Shown here piece by piece: positions 34,116 through 41,529 of a stretch of DNA of 64,000 nucleotides. Within the stretch, counting starts at the first letter, position 1; every line of letters starts with the position of its first letter. Both the position numbers and the translations under genes were made by a program. The stretch comes from Granulicella rosea (GTDB taxonomy: Bacteria; Acidobacteriota; Terriglobia; Terriglobales; Acidobacteriaceae). The notes under the pieces are model-generated. The model worked only from the letters and a program-made list of their open reading frames with translations, had not been told where the DNA came from and made no database searches. Location of the stretch: NCBI RefSeq assembly GCF_900188085.1, contig NZ_FZOU01000004.1:310001-374000 (forward strand), read 5' to 3'.

Positions 34116-35989
34116 GGCTTTTTCCCAAGTATCTCAAGGGAGAGATAGTCGTACGAAAGGTAGTTGTCGTCCGCCTTCCAGTTGGTCTGGAGTAACTCGA
34201 TCATGTTCCTGCCTTCATGCAAAGCAGCCATCGGGATGGCGAAACGATGCAGGCTGTACTTCATATGCGACGCCTGTCTCAACAGGCCGTTGCCGCTGTT
34301 GTTCTCTGGCGTCCATTCCCCCTCGCTCGTTCCGTTTACCGAGACGCGCAGCATTGCCTTATTTGCCGCGGCGAGCGCGACCGTCAACTCGGCCGACCCA
34401 TCCCTGGATAGACCGGACGGTAGTGTGAAGTCGATCTGCCATGGCCAAGGTGCGGGCGACCCTTGCGGCGGCTGGTAGTTGGACTGCGCGTAGTTCCAGT
34501 CGCGTGCAGGCAGGCTACTGCCAATGTGGAAGACGAGCGGGTTGGAGAATTCCGCCGTGAATCCCTTGTAGAGAAAGGGCTGAAAGTAGTTGTTTCCGTG
34601 CCGAAACTCCCGCGAGTCACGGTCGGGGACGCCTATCTCCCAGGCAAGCCAGCCGGTGCGTGCAATGTCCCACTGGAGCTCCCCGGCATCTGTGTCTGTA
34701 CCGGCGGTAACCTTCACATCGTCGTGTTCGTAGACATCGGGCTCGCCATTCGCGAACGCGTATAACTTGTAGGTTCCCGGTCTGGCGTGCGGGATTGTGA
34801 AGCTTCCGTCCGGCTTCACTCGTGCCCAGTATTCGTAGTTCTTGCTTTCATTCTGAAAGTCTTTCCCCTCCGGAGGCTGAGCGAGTCCTATCCAAGCATC
34901 TGCCGTCGTCAGCTTCGGTTTCAATGGATCTTTCAGCGACAATTTTCCAGAGACGGATCCACGCTGGTTCTCCAGTGGGTATTCGGGTACACCAGCCATC
35001 CACTCATAGGGCCATGCCTTCTGCTCGGTGGCTGCCTGAAGTTGCGCGTCCTTCCAAAGCTGATCTGCCGGCGCACCGGCATTGGCATAGAGGAGGAAAG
35101 GGCCAAAGATTTTTGCCCATTCCTCGCCCTGTTCCACCTTGATCGAAGTGCCGCCATAGTGGTTGCGGCCGAAGTGGTGGGTCATCTCGCCTTCGACCGC
35201 CGTCAGATCGTTCTTTCGCGGGCCATCGTTGTAATACTCGAAGCCGCCCATGACAATCCATGCGCCGAGCTTGTTGACGTCGCTGGCGTATCCGAAGGTG
35301 CCTATCTCGTTGTACGTCGCGTTATAGCTATACTTGCTTTCCATTTTTCCGTTGAAGAGGCCCGTGTGAAAGACGGATATTTCTTTGATCGGCGTATGCG
35401 TCTTCTGCGAGATGTCGTAGGGCGTGGGGATAGGACCGCTGCGTGCGGTGTCGATAAAGATCTTTTCCAGCAGGAAATGGTCGTGAATGGTTGGCGTATC
35501 CCAAACCATCCGCCACTCTGCGACTCCTGTCGCAGGGTAGCTCGCGGGATGGCTCAGGATCGCATAGACATAGAGGCCGGTTGCGCCGCGGCGCAGAACG
35601 TAATGGATGTCGATGTCGAAGGCATGCGGCTGCGACCCTGCGTAGGTTACCTTGCATCCGACATCGACCGTCTCGGCAGTTTGCACGCGCACGGAACACT
35701 TCGCGTGCGAGGGGTTCTGATAGTCTGCGCCACCATCCATGGACCAGTACATATGTCCATGCTTACCGTCCTTGTTCACAAGTTCGGCGCCGTGGTACTT
35801 GAACGATTCGACTCCCGCCGACGGACCGTCAATCTCGACCGAGACGTTACCGTTTGTAAGCTCGTAGATCTCTCCATGCACGTGCAGCTTGACCGGTGCG
35901 CGGTCTCCATCTCCTCCAGGCACATTAGCCCGGACAGGTGCAGAGTACAGGCTCGCGGCGAGCAGCAGGAGAAGCAGGCGCTTTGTCAC
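34112..35989 (-). CDS. Secreted rhamnogalacturonan lyase (PL4)
   Basis: 625 residues from a GTG at 35989, nine bases after GGAGG; it starts a signal peptide (KRLLLLLLAASLYSAPVRA). The three-domain PL4 layout is an N-terminal beta-sandwich catalytic domain (ISVEIDG-like NVSVEIDGPSAGVESFKYHG, WRMVWDTPTIHDHFLLEK, FGRNHYGGTSIKV), an FnIII-like domain (RGSVSGKLSL, PHARPGTYKLYAFANG) and a CBM-like lyase domain (LAWEIGVPDRDSREFRHGNN). It is soluble and periplasmic or extracellular, without the N-terminal Ig domains of the next gene. An ATG at 36106 is in frame but gives no signal peptide. Confidence 0.9.
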   Translation of the reverse strand: MTKRLLLLLLAASLYSAPVRANVPGGDGDRAPVKLHVHGEIYELTNGNVSVEIDGPSAGVESFKYHGAELVNKDGKHGHMYWSMDGGADYQNPSHAKCSVRVQTAETVDVGCKVTYAGSQPHAFDIDIHYVLRRGATGLYVYAILSHPASYPATGVAEWRMVWDTPTIHDHFLLEKIFIDTARSGPIPTPYDISQKTHTPIKEISVFHTGLFNGKMESKYSYNATYNEIGTFGYASDVNKLGAWIVMGGFEYYNDGPRKNDLTAVEGEMTHHFGRNHYGGTSIKVEQGEEWAKIFGPFLLYANAGAPADQLWKDAQLQAATEQKAWPYEWMAGVPEYPLENQRGSVSGKLSLKDPLKPKLTTADAWIGLAQPPEGKDFQNESKNYEYWARVKPDGSFTIPHARPGTYKLYAFANGEPDVYEHDDVKVTAGTDTDAGELQWDIARTGWLAWEIGVPDRDSREFRHGNNYFQPFLYKGFTAEFSNPLVFHIGSSLPARDWNYAQSNYQPPQGSPAPWPWQIDFTLPSGLSRDGSAELTVALAAANKAMLRVSVNGTSEGEWTPENNSGNGLLRQASHMKYSLHRFAIPMAALHEGRNMIELLQTNWKADDNYLSYDYLSLEILGKKP

Positions 35990-36316
35990 GGGGTAGGGCC
36001 TCCGAGAAGTCGGGCGACGACGGTTCGGCGAGATAGCCCGCCACGAGGTCGTCGTCCAAAGACAGCATGAGTATGCAGGATAAAAATTACGTTCGGCCTC
36101 TGCCATTCGGAGGATACGAGAGGATGTTGTTCTGCCGTAGAGTTCCGGTGTCGTCGAAAATCGTTCGGCTTATCCCCCAAAGTGGTCTGGCACGCTGTTT
36201 CGCGTCAGCGACCGCTCCCTGTGCGATCACAGGACACGTCGGTACGACCCGGACTTAACGCACGAGCTAACTCGAAGATCCGCCAAGACAATGCGGAAAG
36301 AAATATCGGAGGATAC
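35990..36316. promoter_or_regulatory. Divergent control region of the PL4 and lipoprotein genes
   Basis: No gene seen. It contains GGAGGATACGAG and, 20 bases on, CCGTAGAGTTCCGGTGTCG (about 36135-36153). A related pair occurs upstream of the receptor at 21562-21610 (GGCGGATACCTG then CTTAGAGTTCCGCTGTCG). The shared block may be an operator for the pectin regulon. Confidence 0.4.
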
Positions 36317-38620
36317 ATGATGTACGCCCATATTCTGCGTGGCAAAAAGGTTTACCTGCTGGCCGCGTTGCTGCCGGTATCAGCGCTTCTTAGCGGATGC
36401 GGCATGCATTCCACCGCAACCGTTGCGTCGGCGATCCACAGTAATGCGGCTGCCAGCGGTCTCGGCGGAACCGTGCATGGCGGTCAGCAGCCGGTGGTCG
36501 GCGCCACGGTCGTCCTCTGGGCGGCGGGAACCACCGGGTCGTACGGCACGGGTTCTACGAAGATCGCTCAGACCACAACCGACTCAAGCGGTTTCTTCAG
36601 CCTGGATAACGGGCAAGGCGTTTCCCCATGCAGCACGGGCCAGTATCTGTACCTGACCGCAACGGGCGGTAACCCCGGCGGAGGCAACAACAGCTCCGCG
36701 GCAGAGATGGTGGCTCTCCCCACACCGTGCGGCGCCGCGACCGGCGCACTATTCCTGCAGTTGAACGAGGTGACAACGATCGCGGCCGTGACGGCTCTCC
36801 AGCAGTTCATGAGCATCAACACCTCGGCGACGGCCCCGTATATCGGCACCGGCACTGTGCCCTGGACGATCGGCGCGCCAGCCAGCAACGTCATCGGCAT
36901 GGCGAACGCCTTCACCCAGGCCGGCAACCTGGCCAACATCACGAGCGGCAGCAGCGCCGTCAGCACATCGACCGCAACCTTCAACGGGACCACCTACACC
37001 ACCACGATCACGCCGGATGCCAGCAAGATCAACGGCTTGGCGGATATCCTTGCGCTATGCATCAACGACAGCACAGGATCGCTCTGCACGGGATCGAGCG
37101 GTGTCCTGACCTTCGCCACGCTGATGAAGGGCGGCGGCGCGGTCGTCCCGGTCGACACGGTGCAGGCAGCCTACAACATGCTCAGCGTGCCCAATCCGCA
37201 GTTGTATAGCGGGTCAACCGATAGTTCCGGCGCTGCTGTCACCACCTACTGGCCGCATTCGACTGCCTCGGCCACCTACCTTTCCTCGCTGTGGACAAAC
37301 ATCTCCGCAGACGCACCGTTTCAGCCGTACACCGCAACCACACCTACCGACGCCACGATCCAGGTGAAGTGGGCGAGCAGCGGCGGAGCTGTGAGCCTTA
37401 CCCAGTATCCGCAGCTTGCCTTCGACTCCAACGGCAACGTCTGGTATGCGCAGGGCGGGGGCGCATCCGGCAGCGCGGGCTACGTCACGCAGTACAATCC
37501 CGCAGGGCAGATGCTCATCGCGCCTGTGACCAGTACGCCGATCTCCGGCGGCTGGGGCTTCTCCACCTATACCGGGGCGACGACGATGAACCTGGGCGGT
37601 GCCAAGTCGAACGCAATTGCGGTCGACACCACCAACAACGCCTGGTATGCGGGCTTCTATACTTCAAGCGGCGCCAATTCTGGCGGGACCGGGGCGCCCA
37701 ATGCGGGCTCATTGCAATCGCCGCTCGTTCAGATCACGCCTGCGGGCGTTGCCTCTGGCTATGTGGTCGGAGCCTCCGTCGGAGATATCATGATCGACGG
37801 CAATAACAACCTTTACTTCAATGACATACCGAACTATGTTTCGGGTGCAACCACCAACCGTTACTACTTCAGCGAGCTGCTCGCAGCAGGCACACCCGCT
37901 TACTCGACCTTCTATGGGGGCATGGGAAGGCAGTCAAGCAATTACTTCCTTGCCGGCGGCATCGACCAATCTTCGAACCAACTTGCCTGGGGAGTTCTGA
38001 ACGCCTGCGGCTCGATCTTCCGTTCGGATAGCACGCTTGCCGCTGCGGGTGGCACCTATCCGACCGCAACGGCTCAATACGCCGCTTCGCAGGTCTCGCT
38101 TAGCGCGACCACGCCGACAACCTGCGTCCTGAACGGGACGATCGACGCGAATAACAATATGTGGGGCACGAACGGATACCTGGAGTACATCGTCGCTCCG
38201 GGGACCGGCGCCGTTACCTCGCCGACAGTCACTCAGTTCGCTGCGGGCGCGGGCATAGGCCAGGGCGGTTTATACGGCGGTGCAGGCGTAGCCATCGACG
38301 GAGCTGGAAATATCTGGGTCGCGAATAATCCAGGTTCTTCCACTGTCACCGGCGGCCTCTCGGAGTTCTCCGCAGTGGTCACCAATAGCGTGCCGGTCAT
38401 TACTCCGCTCTCTCCGTCCGGCTCATCTTCAGCGCTCTACGGCTTCGGTGCGGCAGATTCGTGGCTCAAGCCTACGCAGCCTCGCATCGATCTTTCAGGT
38501 AACGTCTGGCTGGAGAACACGGGCAACAGCACGATCGCCTACCTTGTGGGCGTCGCGGCGCCGGTGGTCACGCCAACCTCGCTGATGATCAAGAACGCAA
38601 AGATCGGCGTAAGGCCTTAA
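36317..38620 (+). CDS. Lipoprotein with beta-propeller (NHL-like) repeats
   Basis: 767 residues; the ATG follows GGAGG. Lipobox LLSGC places the mature Cys near residue 24. A carboxypeptidase-regulatory-like segment (GGTVHGGQQPVVGATVVLWA) is followed by an alpha-helical part and, from about residue 370, propeller blades (LAFDSNGNVWYAQGGG, IAVDTTNNAWYAGF, VAIDGAGNIWVANN, RIDLSGNVWLEN). No enzyme motif is seen. It is likely a surface glycan- or protein-binding lipoprotein of the pectin locus. Confidence 0.8.
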   Translation: MMYAHILRGKKVYLLAALLPVSALLSGCGMHSTATVASAIHSNAAASGLGGTVHGGQQPVVGATVVLWAAGTTGSYGTGSTKIAQTTTDSSGFFSLDNGQGVSPCSTGQYLYLTATGGNPGGGNNSSAAEMVALPTPCGAATGALFLQLNEVTTIAAVTALQQFMSINTSATAPYIGTGTVPWTIGAPASNVIGMANAFTQAGNLANITSGSSAVSTSTATFNGTTYTTTITPDASKINGLADILALCINDSTGSLCTGSSGVLTFATLMKGGGAVVPVDTVQAAYNMLSVPNPQLYSGSTDSSGAAVTTYWPHSTASATYLSSLWTNISADAPFQPYTATTPTDATIQVKWASSGGAVSLTQYPQLAFDSNGNVWYAQGGGASGSAGYVTQYNPAGQMLIAPVTSTPISGGWGFSTYTGATTMNLGGAKSNAIAVDTTNNAWYAGFYTSSGANSGGTGAPNAGSLQSPLVQITPAGVASGYVVGASVGDIMIDGNNNLYFNDIPNYVSGATTNRYYFSELLAAGTPAYSTFYGGMGRQSSNYFLAGGIDQSSNQLAWGVLNACGSIFRSDSTLAAAGGTYPTATAQYAASQVSLSATTPTTCVLNGTIDANNNMWGTNGYLEYIVAPGTGAVTSPTVTQFAAGAGIGQGGLYGGAGVAIDGAGNIWVANNPGSSTVTGGLSEFSAVVTNSVPVITPLSPSGSSSALYGFGAADSWLKPTQPRIDLSGNVWLENTGNSTIAYLVGVAAPVVTPTSLMIKNAKIGVRP

Positions 38621-38654
38621 CGCGCAAACGGCAGGGAAGACCGCATGATTCGAC

Positions 38655-38685
38655 AGGGCGCGGCGGTCCATGCTGCGCCCTTCTC
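38655..38685 (+). terminator. Probable terminator of the lipoprotein gene
   Basis: AGGGCGC (38655-38661) pairs with GCGCCCT (38675-38681), followed by TCTCG; the T-tract is poor. Confidence 0.5.
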
Positions 38686-38733
38686 GCTATCCTGAAAGTA
38701 GCCGATGCTGTAATGAAAGAGTCGTGAAACACG

Positions 38734-39588
38734 ATGGCAAGTGGACAGACACAGTTCATTCAATCGGAGACACCCGGCCTTCTTCGGGCAGCGTATCCGT
38801 CCAGAGCCAAGATCATTTCTCAGCAGTATTCCATCATTCCGATCTTGAGGACAGCGTTCGACTTGCTGGAGGCGCTTCACGCCTCTTCGCAGGGGATGCG
38901 TCTTCGCGAATTGATCGAGGCGACCGGAGCTCCGAAGACCACCGCTTACAGCGTGCTCCAGACCTTTGTGTTCCGCGGATATGCGGAGCTGTCAGAGACG
39001 GGAGAATACCGTCTCCCGTGTGTCTCCATCCCCGAGCCTTCCCGGAAGCTGCAGGAGGTGCACCATCAGGACGACACGATTCCAGTGGTGCTGATGACCT
39101 TCGACGTGTTGCAAATGCTGCATCGAAGGTCCTGCGGGATGCGGCTGCGCGAGTTGGAGCAGGAGAGCGGAATTCCGCAAAGCACGCTTTACCGGATCGT
39201 CAGAACCTGCGTCGCACGCGAGTATCTGCGAGAGATCGAGTCCGGTATCTATGGGATATTTGCACGAGACAACGTGCTGCTCCCGTCGTCAAGCCGCGGC
39301 ATCACGACAGATCGCGGAAGATACCATGTATCCGCTTTGATGAGGACCTGCGATGTTCTGGAGGCGGTGAGAGCGAGACCCGAAGGCATCCTGATTCGCG
39401 AGCTGGAGCGAACGGTATCTACCTCCCGATCGACGCTCTACCGCATCCTTCGCACCTGCGTCGAACGCGGATACATCCAGCAGAATGCAACAGGACGATA
39501 TGAGTTGCAGCAGCGAACGCCCATCAACCGCGGGGATCGCGAATTGGCCAGCTCCGGAGTACGGCTGAGGGTATCGCGCCATACCTGA
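38734..39588 (+). CDS. Regulator with three tandem IclR-type winged helices
   Basis: 284 residues. Three similar IclR-type N-terminal HTH domains stand in tandem: about 33-92 (AFDLLEALHASSQGMRLREL, KTTAYSVLQTFVFRGYAEL), 115-174 (TFDVLQMLHRRSCGMRLREL, QSTLYRIVRTCVAREYLRE) and 198-257 (TCDVLEAVRARPEGILIREL, RSTLYRILRTCVERGYIQQ). The usual IclR effector-binding domain (GAF-like, about 170 residues) is absent. Normal IclR proteins have one HTH plus that domain and act as dimers or tetramers. A single chain with three wings could contact three half-sites, but how it senses a ligand is unclear. It lies between pectin genes, convergent with the GH28 gene, and may control them. The ribosome site is weak. 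Confidence 0.8.
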   Translation: MASGQTQFIQSETPGLLRAAYPSRAKIISQQYSIIPILRTAFDLLEALHASSQGMRLRELIEATGAPKTTAYSVLQTFVFRGYAELSETGEYRLPCVSIPEPSRKLQEVHHQDDTIPVVLMTFDVLQMLHRRSCGMRLRELEQESGIPQSTLYRIVRTCVAREYLREIESGIYGIFARDNVLLPSSSRGITTDRGRYHVSALMRTCDVLEAVRARPEGILIRELERTVSTSRSTLYRILRTCVERGYIQQNATGRYELQQRTPINRGDRELASSGVRLRVSRHT

Positions 39589-39627
39589 TTCTGCACGCAT
39601 CTACCTCGTTCTGCCGTGCCGTCAGAG

Positions 39628-41283
39628 CTACAGCGTCTGATGCTCTGCGTGCGCGATCGCCGTATCTTTCGCCGCCCGCGACCACGCAAGCCGGAAGTCC
39701 GTGACGTTATGCAGAGAAAAGTTTTCCTGCGGCGGGGCGGTGATGGCAAAGAAGTCGGCACGATGCACGTCTTCCAAGCGGAACGCCGGACGTGGGTCTG
39801 CATTGGCCGGCGCGATCTCGACATGAGACATCTCCAGATTGCGCAGATGACGGATGAGAAATCCATGCACCGGTGTGGGACCATACTGCAACGGCTCCGG
39901 ATATCCATCTTCACGCTCCGGCGTCTGGATGGTGCGCCAATCCGGCATCGGCGCGATCTTCTGTCCGAACCCGACGCGCATGACCTTGGGCAAGCCCTTA
40001 TGGCCCAGGTAACAGTTCGCTATTTTTATATCTTCGATGCAGTTTGTGGGAATCCCGGTAATCATTGAAGACGTAGACGCATCCGCGTTGTGGCATACAA
40101 GGTTCGAGATCAGGATGCGGCGCAGGCTGCCTGCACGAGCGGTCTCGTTCGGGTTGCGTTCTCGGCGATTAAGGCAAAGGAAGAGCGGTGCGTCGATGAT
40201 ATCCCGCATGGTATTGCCCGTGATGGCGATATCCTCGATCAGAGCTCCATCCGAGCTTTCCAGTGCAATCCCTTTGCAGGCCTCAATAACATTGCCCGTG
40301 ATGGTGATGTTGCGGAATCCGCCGTTCGATTCCGTACCGCACTTGATGCGCCCTTCGCGGATGACATCCGTGTCGTCGGGAAACCTCTTCCAAGTACCAT
40401 TTGCAACGCTGCCAATTTCAAAGCCAGCCGTGACATAGTTGTTCGCAATGGTTACATTCTCGGTCGGCCTCTGGTAGCCGAGGGCGTAACTGGACTTCGG
40501 GCAGATCGCATCGTCCCACGGGGAGTTGATGGTGCAGTTGGAGACACGCACATTGCGGCAGCAGTCGATGTCCAAGCCATCTCGATCTGTATCCACCAAC
40601 AGATTTTCGATCGTCAGACTGTCGACGCCAGTGGCCAGCAAGGCGAAGTGCCCGCCTTTGAGAATGACAAAGTCGCGGAGCAGAACACGGTGGCAGTTCT
40701 TGAGTCCAAAGGTCTTATTGCCGACCCCGGCCTGTTCCGCAATGAATCCATCGAAGCCGCCGCGACCGCCGTGCGAGCCATTGGAGAGTCCCTTGCCGAA
40801 GATGAGGCCCGGGCCAAAGACGCCAAAGTCGTGCTGCCCTTCCGCATAAAACAAAGAATTGCGCCAGTGGTTATGTCCATAGTCCTGGTAGGGAATCCAC
40901 GGGCTTTCGCGCTCCGCTCGATCATATGTGCCGCCACGATAGCCGGTGGCCTCACCCTTCTTCGGCGAGTCTGCGGCTACGATGATGCAACCTCGCGAAA
41001 GGTAAAGATCGACGTGCGAGAGGAGGCGAATGGTGAAGCACATGTAGGAGCCTGCCGGAAAGATGAGCGTACCGCCTCCAGCTCCAGCCACAGCCTCAAT
41101 CGCGCGATTGATGGCTGGCGTGTCCACCGTCTTGCCGTCACCGGTTGCGCCGAAATCGCGCACGTTGAAGGTGGCGGAAGGATTCGCAGCGATAGGATTC
41201 TCGCCTGCCGACGCAATCGAGGTATAGCCGACGCCGGTGGCAAGCGCCATCGGTGCGAATTTCATGAGGTCGCGGCGAAGCAT
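39628..41283 (-). CDS. Exported GH28-like polygalacturonase-family protein
   Basis: 551 residues with a Tat-like N-terminus (LRRDLMKFAPMALATGVGYT). The pectate-lyase-type N-terminal signature FNVRDFGATGDGKTVDTPAI is followed by right-handed parallel beta-helix coils (NVRVSNCTINS, NVTIANNYVTAG, NITITGNVIEACKGIAL, DIAITGNTMRDI). The GH28 catalytic acids are suggested by DTDRDGLDID and SPWDDAICPKS. The enzyme would hydrolyse galacturonic acid linkages or related side-chain bonds; exact specificity is unknown. It is transcribed divergently from the histidine kinase, with a palindrome between them. Confidence 0.85.
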   Translation of the reverse strand: MLRRDLMKFAPMALATGVGYTSIASAGENPIAANPSATFNVRDFGATGDGKTVDTPAINRAIEAVAGAGGGTLIFPAGSYMCFTIRLLSHVDLYLSRGCIIVAADSPKKGEATGYRGGTYDRAERESPWIPYQDYGHNHWRNSLFYAEGQHDFGVFGPGLIFGKGLSNGSHGGRGGFDGFIAEQAGVGNKTFGLKNCHRVLLRDFVILKGGHFALLATGVDSLTIENLLVDTDRDGLDIDCCRNVRVSNCTINSPWDDAICPKSSYALGYQRPTENVTIANNYVTAGFEIGSVANGTWKRFPDDTDVIREGRIKCGTESNGGFRNITITGNVIEACKGIALESSDGALIEDIAITGNTMRDIIDAPLFLCLNRRERNPNETARAGSLRRILISNLVCHNADASTSSMITGIPTNCIEDIKIANCYLGHKGLPKVMRVGFGQKIAPMPDWRTIQTPEREDGYPEPLQYGPTPVHGFLIRHLRNLEMSHVEIAPANADPRPAFRLEDVHRADFFAITAPPQENFSLHNVTDFRLAWSRAAKDTAIAHAEHQTL

Positions 41284-41426
41284 AGAGAGCAGACTCCTCG
41301 AAGACGACGAATTACGGGCGGGACAGTCCTGGCTATTCTTTTACGAGTGGCGCATGGCTTGATGCTCACGCCGATGTTGTAGAGGCGATTCCAAGACACG
41401 AGACTATCACTGCACATGCATCCTTG

Positions 41427-41448
41427 ATCTCCTCCATTCGGAGGAGAT
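41427..41448. promoter_or_regulatory. Palindrome between GH28 and histidine kinase genes
   Basis: ATCTCCTCC and GGAGGAGAT (9 bp, perfect) flank ATTC. It could be an operator for a dimeric regulator such as the neighbouring response regulator; the site is unassigned. Confidence 0.5.
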
Positions 41449-41529
41449 GCCTGCGATCTTCCTGACTGTCTATGTCGTACATCAGCCGTTACAATGGGTT
41501 GGCCTGAAAACCAGGAGCGTGCGCGCCGG

